Shown here in pieces: positions 47,034-58,004 of a DNA stretch of 64,000 nt. The notes beneath the pieces were generated by a model. That model was not told the origin of the DNA and searched no databases. It saw only the letters and a program-made list of their open reading frames with translations. Position 1 is the first letter of the stretch. Each line of letters starts with the position of its first letter. The DNA lies in NCBI GenBank assembly GCA_019022495.1, contig JAFEKR010000005.1, positions 2,542,001 through 2,606,000 of the forward strand, written 5' to 3'. The stretch is from Epichloe hybrida. Its lineage: Eukaryota; Ascomycota; Sordariomycetes; Hypocreales; Clavicipitaceae. Position numbers and translations under genes: made by a program.

Positions 47034-47550
47034 GTAACCTATAAGTGAAGGCTACTAATATAATTACATAGCTCTTTATAATAAGCTATAAGACCCCTAT
47101 GTATAGCTAAATAATAGCGAAATTAGCTATAGGCCCTAAGATTAAATAGTCTATAATACTAGGTAGCGCTTTCTATCCTAGCGCCTTATATTCAGAGACT
47201 TTTAGTAGAGGATTAATAGTTTAGCTAGTATTTATAGGGTATACCTCTAAACTATCTAGTCTCCTTTTCTACGCTTCTATATAACGCTAGTTTATATTCT
47301 TAGCTTACCTTAGCTTAGCATGCTTAGCTAGCTTCTCCTTTACGCTATAACTATTATAGAGGTTAGGTTAAGGCTTTAGATCTATGTCTTAGTGTAAGGA
47401 AGGTAAAATAAAGGGGTCTTTATATAGGTTAGCTTAGTAATAGCTAAGAGCGTAATTATTAGCTTGCTTCTAATTAATCTTAGTTAGTAGTAAATTAACT
47501 AGAAAGCGAAAAGGTCCTAGGGGTTTAAAACCACGTTTCTCTACTAGTTT

Positions 47551-48020
47551 TATTAAGCGAAAAACAACACCCTAAAAGACATAATGCTAGCCTACGGTCA
47601 TAGGTAATAGTGACGTTTACTTACGTTAAAAGGGTTAATTAACTTAATAGTAGCAATTATAATAATAGCTAAATTAGTCTCTATAGATAGAGATAATTTA
47701 AATTAAATAGTCTATTAGATTAGAAGTGACTTTTTAGTTAAGTTAGGGAAATAATCTTATTAATTTATCTTATTAAGGTAAACACAATAGTAGCTATAGT
47801 AGCGCTAGGCATTTAAGTTAAAAATCTAAAGTTAGGCGTGCATAAAGAACTGCAAAAGAATCTAGCTATAGGTAATCTCTTTATAGATTAAATAGTCCCT
47901 TTGCCTAGATAACTAATATCGTTATCCCTTGTTATGTTATTTATCCCTGTGATCCCCTGTATCCCTTGTGCTTGTCATCGCGAATACGCGCGTTTATGGG
48001 CGCGCGTATCATGGCACACA
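47551..48020 (-). repeat. Gypsy-H 5' LTR (470 bp)
   Basis: Partner of 30622-31091. On the minus strand it starts TGTGTGCCATGATACG and ends CGCTTAATA (RIPed CGCTTGACA). It is followed by AAACTAGTAGAGAAACGTGG, the primer-binding region shared with the LARD-like element. The stretch 47039-47550 between copia-K and this LTR is gypsy-H 5' leader/gag with no feature I can name. Confidence 0.9.
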
Positions 48021-51000
48021 ATATACTCCTTAACTATATTACTATATATTAGTATATTATCTAAGGAAATAATATAAGTTATATTAATAAGTTCTTTAAG
48101 AGTATTATTAATATACTTTTAAAAAGTTACTAGTATATTAATTAGTTTAAATAGCATTATAAGATATTTAAAGTAACTAAATTAATAATAAAATACTATT
48201 TTTTACTAATTACTTAAGTAAATATATAGCTAGTAATATATATCTTTTAAATTTAAGACTATAAAAATAACTATACTTACTAATTAATTAAGAATTTTAG
48301 TAATTAGAGATAAAGAGGCTTTATTCTTAATTATAATCTTATTTAAGCCCTTATAATTTATATAAAGCCTTAATTTCTTTTTTTTCTTTAAAATAAATAA
48401 AATTAAGGCTTTAGCTAGGCTAACTAATCTTTTAATTTACCCTTTAAGTTGTATACTTATAAAGTACTCTTTAAGAACCTTTAGCTTTCTCTTAGCTAAA
48501 TTATATATAAGCCCTTAAGGTAATATTTTCCTTTTTTCTAATTTAATAATATAAGTATAATCTTTTAGTTGAAAAAGCTTACTTACTAACTCTTTAGAAA
48601 AAATATTTATAAACTCCTTACTTTTTTCTAGGATTATTAGAATAGGGTATTTAATACTCTTATCCTAATTTAATATAGATTCTTTATTACTTATATTTTC
48701 TAGAATTTATATAACTATAATACCTTTACTTTTTTACTATAAATAAGTATACTTTAGGATTTATATAGTTACTTTACTATTTATTTATATATTTATTATT
48801 ACTAGGTTCTTTAATTAGCCTTTATCTTATTTTTTTTTAATTTTTAATTTTTATAATACTTGGCTTAATCTTTATTACTTCTAATAATAAAGTAATTACT
48901 ATTATTTTTTTTTTATACTTATTACTTATTATAAGTAAAGGAAAGATATTTAATTATTACTAAATATCTCGAATATTTATACTTCTAATATATAATTATA
49001 GGTAAATATTCTTTAATTTAGTTTATACCTAGAATTATTCTTTTACTTATATTAGTAATAAAGTAATTAACTTAGTAAACTTTTATAAATCCTATACTAT
49101 TTTTTATTTTTATTAATATTTTAAATATTCCTTAATATAAAATTACTTTTTTACTTTTTTACTTATATTCTTTAGTATTTTATTTAATTAGATTATATTC
49201 TTTTAATTCTTTTTTAATAATAATTTTAGATAAATTATTAAAGACTATATATATATATTAAATAGCACTTATATAGCTAATTACTAGTTATTTTATTATA
49301 AAAATACTTATATTCTTATTTTATTATTTATAAGGTACTTTATAGTAAGATTATATTCCTAGGTCTATACTAATTAAACTAGTATTATATTAGGAAATAT
49401 AGCTTTATTATTACTTTCTTTACACTTTTTAGTTATATACCTAGTACTTTTATAAGTAAAATAATATAATATTTAATAAGCTAGTAAAGTATACCTAGGC
49501 TTTTTATATTTATAATATACTAAAAATAACCTTTTCTTTTAATTTTTACTTTATTACTATATCTTATTTATAAGTAATATAAAATAAGAGTATTATCTTT
49601 TTCTTTTAAAGTTTTAACTTTTTTAATACTTTAGCCTAAACTTTTATAATCTTTACTTTTTTACCTTAGCCTTATAGTTAGCTTTAGGTTATTAAAATCC
49701 CTTAACTAATTATTTACTTCCTTATAGTATTATTTAAGCTATTTAAAAAAAATAGTAATTCTTAGAAATATAAGGATTTCTTTAAGTAATTTAGCTTTTA
49801 CCTTAGCTTAAGCTTATATAAAGGATTAAAGAAATTAGTTTTTCTTTTACTTAAGATTTAGTAATAATCTTATTATTTTTAAGTATTTTATACTTATATT
49901 TATTATTTTAGTTTTTAGCTATTTTAGAAAATTTACCTAGGTAATTAATAAATAATTTATATACTTATTTATAGTTATATAATATATTTATTATTACTTT
50001 ATATTACTAGCTATATAATTACTTATATATATTACCTTAGTTATATTATCCCTAAAGGTATAGTAATTTAATTTAAATAATATATTTAAGTTTACTAAGA
50101 AATTCTATAAGCTTTTATATATTTCTCTCTTATATATAGGCATTTTTATTTATATTTTAATAAGACTACCTTACTATATAATTACTACTAAGTTACTATA
50201 AACTATAGGTAAAATTATAGCTAATATTTAAGGGGTAATTATAGGTCTAGATTAAGGTCTAGCTAATTCTAGATTTACCTTAAGCTTCTTAATTTATACC
50301 TTTATTTATAAAATCTCTTATTTTCTTTAAAGGTAATATAGCTTAGCTTATATAACCTTATAGTATTATTATAATTCCCTTTTCTCTTTAGTTATATTAT
50401 CTATACCTTTACCTAAATTAAAATTAAGTAATATTTATTATACCTTATTATTATCCTTAGTTTTAGATAGTAAGGGTTCCTTGCTTTTCTAATTATTTAT
50501 AGCTTTATTATTATAAGGTACTAGTATATTTCTTATAATTCTTTAAAGCATTAGCTATATAATAATCTAGCTAATAGTTTATATCCTTAAAAGGTTAAGA
50601 GAGATTAATTTATTATATAAGGTTATTATAAGGATTAAAGAACTAGTTATATAGAAGCTTTTATTATTACCTATTTTACCTAATTAGTTATATTTAAAAT
50701 TTAAAATTTTACCGGTCCTTCTATAACCTTATTATTACTAATACCGTATACTTTATTTTACTAATATAACTTAAAGAAAAACCTTCTTATTATTTATTTA
50801 CTATTACTATTAATTATTTTATATTTTTATATTTTTATTATTATTATTTTAAATAAAAAATACCTTAAACTAATAGAATAAAATTAATTAAGAAATTTAC
50901 ATAAATAACTAGAAGTTAGTAAAATATATACTTAGTACTTAAATATTATTCTTAATATAATAAGAATTTAAAAAAAGCTTAAACTATTTATTTAAGATTT

Positions 51001-51299
51001 AAACTAATTAAATATTACTTTTAGCTTTATAATTTTAAAGCTTTAAGAAGTTATATATAGTAACTCTATATATCTTATTACTATAATATATAAAGAAAGA
51101 ATATAATAAACTAATATTTATAATCTATTAATAAATACTTAATAGTATTATTTTAATTACCTTAGATAGCTTAATTAAGCTATAAAAAATAAGTTTAACT
51201 TATTTTTTAAAATAATACTAGGACTTACTTTTATATAATATAATATACTTATTATAAGAGCTCTAATAACTCTAATAACCTTAATTACTATTATTACTA
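48021..51299 (-). mobile_element. Gypsy-D, right part: RT N-terminal part, protease, gag
   Basis: Minus-strand continuation of 26930-30621. Around 48060-48130 the frame reads FKSILIILLKNLLI then LILFP-stop-IIY, corresponding to FQ..I...L...L..C..YLDDILIY. Rightwards lie protease/gag-like frames without nameable motifs. It is one of the most AT-saturated parts of the window, so gypsy-D is the oldest layer. Confidence 0.65.
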
Positions 51300-54200
51300 T
51301 GTGGCTAGGATTAAGACCTCTCGAGACCTCTGTCACAAGACCTTTGGTCTCTAGACCTTAGCATCGTCAGATCTATTGGCATTGTCAGATCAATTGGATC
51401 CCTAGTTATGTGACCTTCTAGCTAGATAAAATCCCTAGATTCCCTCCCCTTTTATAGAAAATTAACTCTCCCTTTGTTACCTTTAGCTTAGATTATTTAA
51501 TTAATAAGATAACCTAATATTAGAAAGAGACCCTACCCTCTAGCTTAGATCCTAGGCGTGGATCGCAAACCTTCGCTATTATAATACAAGGACTTTAATA
51601 TTAATAAATTACTCTCTTTTTTAGCTTAGATCCTTACAATAAATTAAAAATATCGCAGGCTTAGATCCTATTATCTAAGTTCCGTTATTAATATTATTAA
51701 ATTCGTTAGCATTGTTAGCATTGTCAATCTTATTATTTACATTGTTATCATTAGCTTTGTTATTAATACTATTAAATCCGTCGTTTTTAGGTGGTTATTT
51801 TCGCCTAACAAAAATAGTGAAGAAACGGGGAATAGTCCTATTAGACTTTCTGCCGTTAAATTCAATAATAATCCCCTCCTAACATTACCTCTCTTATTAT
51901 TTTTCCCTTTGGTTATCCCTTTATATAATTATTACAATTATTAGTAGTTTCTTACCTCTTTTCCCTTTAATCTAGGTTAGCTAGATTAAATCCCTTTGTT
52001 CCAATTAATTGATCTAGGTTATCTAACTAATCTAACATCGTCAAAATCATCAGATCAGTTAGATTAATTAATTGGGACTGTTATAACCTTTTCCCCTTCG
52101 ATCTAGGTTAGCTAGATCGAATCCCTTTATTCTACCTATTTGATTAAGGTTATCTAACTTATCTAATATCATTAAAATCATTAGATTTGTTAAATTAAAT
52201 AATCGCGACTATTATAACCTTTTCCCTCTTAACCTAGGTTAGCTAGGTTAAACCCTTCCTTTTAACCTTTTCTAACCTTTTAACTTTCCTTTCTAGCTTT
52301 AACCTCTTCTAGCTTTAACTTTTATTTCTAGCTTTAACCTTTCCTTCTAATCTTTAACCTTCTTTTTCTAATTTTTAACCTTCTAACCTGCCTAGCTTAA
52401 ACTAATTTAATACCCTAGTTTTGCTTAGCTATCCGTTAGGGAGGTAAGTAGCTAGACCTTTAATTAACCTTTAATAAATTAGGTCTTCTATAATCAGACC
52501 TTTAAGCTAACCTTCGTTAGCTAGGTCTGTCGTTAAAGATCAATTAATCTAACTATCTAATAAGGCCTCTGACTATTAAAGATCCCTCTAACTAACAATT
52601 CCTCTAACCTTTAAAGAGAAATCTAACTATTAGAGTGTCTTCTAAAGAGGCCTCTAACGCTAACAAATCCCTCTATTATAGATAGATTAGTTAATTAATT
52701 AGACCTTTAGTTATCTTGCCTCTAACCATTAGGCTAGATTAATTACTAATAATCCCTTTAACTACTAATAAGGCCCTCTAACTATTAAAGACCTCTCTAA
52801 CTAATGATTTCTCTAACCTTTAAAGAGAAATCTAACTAATAGAAGGTCTTCTAAAGAGGTCTCTAACGCTAACAAGGGCTTCTGTCATCACAGACTAATT
52901 AATTAGGCTATCTAACAAGACCTCTAACCATTGAAGACCTCTTTGATTAACGATTTCTCTAACTATTGATAAGGAATCTAATATACAGAAGGTCTTCTAA
53001 AGAGGTCTCTAACTGCTAATAAGGGCTTCTGTTATTAGACTAATTAATTTAACTGTCTAATAAGGCCTCTGACCCTTAAAGACCTCTCTAACTAATGATT
53101 TCTCTAATAATTAACTAGGAATCTAACTGTTAGAAAGTCCTCTAAAGAGGTCTCTAACCGCTAACAAGGGCTTCTGTTATTAGACTAATTAATCTAACTG
53201 TCTAATAAGGCCTCTAACCCTTAAAGATAACCCTTAAAGACCTCTCTAACCAATGATTTCTCTAACAATTAACAAGGAATCTAACTATTAGAAAGTCTTC
53301 TAAAGAGGTCTCTAATTATTAACAAAAGCTTCTATTGTCACAGATTAAATAATTAGGCTGCCTAATAAGACCTCTAACCCTTAAAGACTTCTCTAACTAA
53401 TAATTTCTCTAATGATTAATGAGGAATCTAACTATTAGAAAGTCTTTTAAAGAGGTCTCTGACCGCTAATAAGGGCTTCTGTTATTAGACTAATTAATCC
53501 AACTGTCTAATAAGACCTCTAACCATTAAAGACCTCTCTAATTAACGATTTCTCTAACTATTAACAAGGAATCTAATGTACAGAAAGTCTTCTAAAGAGG
53601 TCTCTAACCGCTAATGAACTCTCTATCATGGATTGATTAGTTGATTAATTAGACCCTTAGTTATCTTGCCTCTGACCGTTAGATTAGATTAATTACTAAT
53701 AATTCCTCTAACTATCTAACGAGACCTCTGACTGTTAAAGACCTCTAACTGATGATTTCTCTGATAATTAAAGAGGAATCTAACTAATAGAAGGTCTTCT
53801 AATAAGGTCTCTGCTATTAACGAAAGCTTCTATTATTAGACTAATTAATCTAACTATCTAACGAGACCTCTAACCTTTAAAGACCTCTCTAACTAACGAT
53901 TTCTCTAACTTTTAAAGAGAAATCTAACATATAGAGGGTCTTCTAAAGAGGCCTCTGCTAATTGAAAAGGTCCGCTATTATAGATTAATTAATCTAACTA
54001 TCTGACAAGACCTCTAACTATTAAAGACTCTTCTAACTAACAATTCCTCTGATAATTGAAGAGAAATCTAACTAATAGAAGGTCTTCTAATAAGGTCTCT
54101 GCTAATTAACAAAAGCTTCTAACATAAATTAATTAATCTAACTGTCTGATAAGACCTCTGACTATTAAAGACCTCTATGACTGATGATTCCTCTGACTTT

Positions 54201-55297
54201 TAAAGAGGAATCTAACTAATAGAAGGCTTTTTAATAAGGTCTTTAACCGCTAATAACCTCTCTAACTATTAAAGATCTCTCTAACTGACAATTCCTCTGA
54301 CTTTTAAAGAGAAATCTAACGTATAGAGAGTCTTCTAAAGGGGCCTCTGCTAATTAAAAAGGTCCGCTATTATAGAGTAATTGATCTAACTGTCTAACAA
54401 GACCTCTGACCGTTAAAGACCCTTCTGACTGATAATTCCTCTGACTTTTGAAGAGAAATCTAACTAATAGAAGGCCTTCTAACAAGGTCTTTGACTGCTA
54501 ACGACCTCTCTGACCTTTAAAGATCCCTCTAACTAACGATTCCTCTGACGATTAAAGAGGTCTCTAACTATTAAAAAGGTCTTTTACTACGGATTAATTA
54601 ATTAGACTATTAATAAGACTTCTAACAACCCCTTTAATAGATTAATAGATAGAAGGGCCTAAAAATTATGAATTTTTTTTTATCTTATAATTATACTACT
54701 TCCCCTCCCTTTTGTTATTATTTTCTTTAGTTACTGTTTTCCCTTTCCTAGGGGCTAGAAAAGGGAAAATAGTTAGGGAGGTGTTATGTAGCTAGGATTA
54801 AGACCTCTTAAGACCTCTATCACAAGACCTTTGGTCTCTAGACCTTGGCATTGTCAGATCTATTAGCATTGCCGGATTAATTAGATCCCTAGTTATATAA
54901 CCTTCTAGCTAGATAAAATCCCTAGATTCCCTCCCCTTTTATAGAAAATTAACTCTCCCTTTATTACCTTTAGATTAGATTGTTTAATTAATAAGATAAC
55001 CTAATATTAGAAAGAGACCCTACCCCCTAGCTTAGATCCTAGGCGTGGATCGTAAACCTTTGCTATTATAATACAAGGACTTTAATATTGATAGATTACT
55101 CTCTTTTTTAGCTTAGATCCTCGCAATGAATTGAAAATATCATAGGCCTAGATCCTGTTATCTAGGTTCCGTTATTAATATCGTTAAATTCATTAGCATT
55201 ATTAGCATTGTTAATCTTATTGTTTATATCGTTATTGTTAGCTTTGTTATTAATACCGTTAAATCCGTTGTTTTTAGGTGGTTGTTTTCGCCTGACA
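51300..55297 (+). mobile_element. LARD-like non-autonomous LTR retrotransposon
   Basis: Two 511-bp LTRs (51300-51810 and 54787-55297) begin TGTGGCTAGG/TGTAGCTAGG and end CGCCTAACA/CGCCTGACA. They enclose 2976 bp with no retroviral domain. The interior is mostly a 145-bp tandem family. Just before the 3' LTR lies a conserved block ending GTTAGGGAGGTGTTA, and after the 5' LTR AAAATAGTGAAGAAACGGGG; both match gypsy-H's terminal sequences. It retains much CpA/TpG, so it is relatively young. No clean TSD is visible because the target is itself a short-period repeat (TTACTATTA). Confidence 0.85.
52480..54640 (+). repeat. 145-bp internal tandem repeats of the LARD-like element
   Basis: About a dozen imperfect copies. 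Landmarks per unit are AAGACCTCTAACC.TTAAAG, GATTTCTCTAAC, GGAATCTAACTAATAGAAGG and TCTTCTAAAGAGGTCTCTAA. Two successive 'AACTGTCTAA' landmarks lie at 53051 and 53196 (145 bp). Each unit contains partly self-complementary words (AAGACCTCT / AGAGGTCTC). No long frame persists through units. Sequence differences between units are far more than RIP alone would give. Confidence 0.85.
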
Positions 55298-55300
55298 AAT

Positions 55301-55520
55301 TACTTAATTACTATTATTACTTGATTACTATTATTACTTGATTACTATTATTACTTGATTACTATTATTACTTGATTACTATTATTACTTGATTACTATT
55401 ATTACTTGATTACTATTATTACTTGATTACTATTATTACTTGATTACTATTATTACTTGATTACTATTATTACTTGATTACTATTATTACTTGATTACTA
55501 TTATTACTTGATTACTATTA
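55301..55520 (+). repeat. 17-bp minisatellite, about 13 copies
   Basis: The unit TACTTGATTACTATTAT is repeated nearly perfectly directly after the LARD-like element's 3' LTR. The first copy reads TACTTAATT..., like the sequence left of the 5' LTR, so the array probably expanded from the gypsy-D target site. Each unit keeps a TpG. Confidence 0.95.
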
Positions 55521-55703
55521 TTACTATTATTTTACTTTTATTATTATTTTAAAAAAATATAAAAAAGAAAACGTTTTTATAATATTAATATTTTTAAAAA
55601 CCTTAAAATACTTAGTTATTAAAAACTATAGCTTTTACTATAGTAATTTACTTATAATTACTAGTATTTATTTTTTAGTTATTTATTTTTATTAAACTTT
55701 AAC
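55521..55703. other. AT-rich remnant of gypsy-D, nothing identified
   Basis: A short RIP-saturated stretch between the minisatellite and the copia-F LTR, with T- and A-runs only and no frame. Confidence 0.4.
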
Positions 55704-56499
55704 TATGGCTTTCTCTAGACCCTTGGACAATAGTTAGTCTAGCCATGGCTAAAGTGTAGGTCTACTAAAGGGATACATATAATATAATTAGCTATATTAT
55801 TAGTAACCCTACACCGCTTATAGTAGCTTTATATTATTACCTTACTTTTCCCCCTTTTTACTTACCTTCTCTCCTAGCTAAATTTCTTTTTTTCTCTCTT
55901 TTCTTAGCTATTATTATTAACTTTATTACTATTATTAAATTTAACCTTTTACACTAGTGTAATATTTCTTAGTATAACTAATACTAATTAGTAGTTAACT
56001 ATAACTATAGATAAGCTAGGTATTATAAGAAAAGATATTTTTATCAATAATATAGCCCCTTATCTCTTAAGCTAACTTATATAAGCTATTTAAAGAAAGA
56101 GATATAACTATAGAGTGTGCTAAAGGAAAATAGACTAGAATCCTAGTTATAGGCTTATTAGACTTCTAAGGGATTAATTTATTAACTCTTAGGCCTTTAG
56201 GATATTTAGTTAATTATTAATTTTATTATCTATTATAAGAAAACTAATTAAATAACTAAATCTATTACTATAAGGTATTTTATTTAAACTTAATATTAAA
56301 AATAACCCTTAGCTAAGCTAGCTAACCTATATAACCTCTCTTTATACTCTTTTTATAACCCCTTTTCTTTTTTATAGCTTTTTATACCTTAGTGCTTTAA
56401 GTATTAAGTTACTTTTATATCTATACTATCTTTATAGCCTATTTCTCTCTCTTTTACTATTTTTCCTTTTTTTACCCTTTTTCTATTATTTTTATTTAT

Positions 56500-56605
56500 T
56501 TCCCTTTATTTATCCTATTTTATTTATTTTATTTATTTTATTTATTTTATTTATTTGTTTTTTATTGTATTTTATTTATTTTATTTATTTTATTTATTTA
56601 CCTAG
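56500..56605. repeat. (TTTTATTTA)n microsatellite
   Basis: Imperfect 9-bp repeats of TTTTATTTA in the copia-F leader just left of the N2 insertion, with one interruption (TTGTTTTTTATTGTA). Confidence 0.9.
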
Positions 56606-56620
56606 TTTATCTCTCTTAAT

Positions 56621-58004
56621 ACACAGAGTTTCTTAACCCGAGCCACATAGTCCTCCAGGGCCTAGACAATCGAAGTTAGCCACGGAATAGAGCTGCCACT
56701 AAGCCGGAGCAAAACCACTGATATCACTCCTAGTAACTATGCTAGCCTAGGTCTTAACTAACTACTAATATTCCCCTTGCTAGCTAGCGACGTTTAGCTA
56801 CAAGTAAATTAGCACTAAAGTAGGCTTAGAATAGGCGTGGGAGTTAATATTACCTTAATATATACGTAATTACAGACCTAATAATTAAAATAGGCATTAG
56901 ACATTATCCCTTTATATACAGATTAGCCTTGCCCCTAGACTAGAAATAAACTAACTTACTAATAACATTATAGCACTAATAGCCCTTATTTTTAACGAAT
57001 TATATCTCGCAGGACACACACTAGATCTCTTATAGCTTACCTAGCTACCCTAGGTTAGACCTAGAAATAAGGTAAAATAAAGGTAAAGGGGACTTACTTC
57101 TAGGCCTTTTGCCTTTACTTAATCTAATTACTTCTAGGTTAAGGACTTCCTTAGATACTTATCTAAGGTTATAAGTTCCTAGGTAGATTAGAGCTAGAAT
57201 AGCACTAAAAATAAGGTACTTATAGAGCTTAGTAATATTATAGTGTGTTTTTCTACGTAAAACATTAGTATTTAAACTAGCACTAGACTAGAGAAGCCTT
57301 AAATAGCTCCTAAAAGGGATAGGAAAGAAAAGAACCTATAGGAGATTTATTATAAGAAAAGGAAAAAGGTTAGAACCTTAAGGGAGGAAAAGCTCTTTTT
57401 TATACTTAAGAGAGGGGGGGGGGGGACTAACTATAATATTAGCTAGAAAATAAAGCATAAGATAAGTAAATGCATAGATAGTATATAACTAATCTAGAAG
57501 CAAAACCACCTAGTCACTAGGCCTAAATTACCTACCCCTTACTATAATTAAATAAAACCATATACTTAGACTTTATAAGATATTTAGACTAGTACTAGGT
57601 TAGATTTAGCTAAAAAGTAAGGCACTAGAAGAGTTAGAAGTAAAGTAAATAAAAAGTAAATTATTATTATAAATCTAAATTCACTATACCCTAGGGTAAA
57701 GTAAGAGACATAGAGCTAGCTTAGAGTAAGACTAGACTAGCACTAAAGGGAGCTAGTTAGGACTATTACTATACTTTTTCCTTTCTTTTTTATTTTCTTT
57801 AGAATAAGGCTAGCGTAAGCTAGCACTAAACACCTATAATTAATTACACCTAATACAGTGCAGACCTAGAAAAGGGTTAGCGCTAGCTTGTTAATAGATA
57901 TAAGGGGGTTTTTCTTCCTAGCAAAGGGTTTTCCCTCTTAACTAAGCGAATAGAGTACTAGGAACAGCTACATAGTTAGCTAGCTAGCGTAAAGAATATA
58001 TATA
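56621..58004 (+). mobile_element. N2 non-LTR insertion, copy 2 (1384 bp)
   Basis: It is flanked by the perfect 13-bp duplication TATCTCTCTTAAT (56608-56620 and 58005-58017). The 3' ~596 bp match N2 copy 1; the shared part begins at the G12 tract (57414-57425). The ~790 bp upstream are present only here. The first ~140 bp (56621-56760) keep CpG/CpA/TpG and include CCGAGCCACATAG and TCCAGGGCC. The 3' tail is (AT)-rich, AAAGAATATATA. No reverse transcriptase frame is recognisable, so it is SINE-like or a truncated LINE. Confidence 0.75.

Larger units (their letters stand above)
30622..48020 (-). mobile_element. Gypsy-H: large Ty3/gypsy element with copia-K nested
   Basis: It is bounded by 470-bp LTRs (30622-31091 and 47551-48020). 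It is inserted in gypsy-D reverse transcriptase: the host frame runs YLDDILIY-like to AAG GAG on the right, then resumes with NIKYIK and VKEVKFLGF on the left. Flanks ATATT (30616-30620) and ATATA (48021-48025) are an imperfect 5-bp TSD. Minus-strand order is gag with a zinc knuckle (about 40130-41440), protease region, RT (about 37200-38400), RNase H, integrase (about 35100-36560), then ~3.8 kb of extra sequence. Without copia-K it is about 12 kb, long for a gypsy element. RIPed, but less than gypsy-D. Confidence 0.85.

Noticed and set aside
52480..54640. CRISPR-like array or centromeric satellite
   Set aside because: Units are diverged, contiguous without spacers, and enclosed by LTRs.
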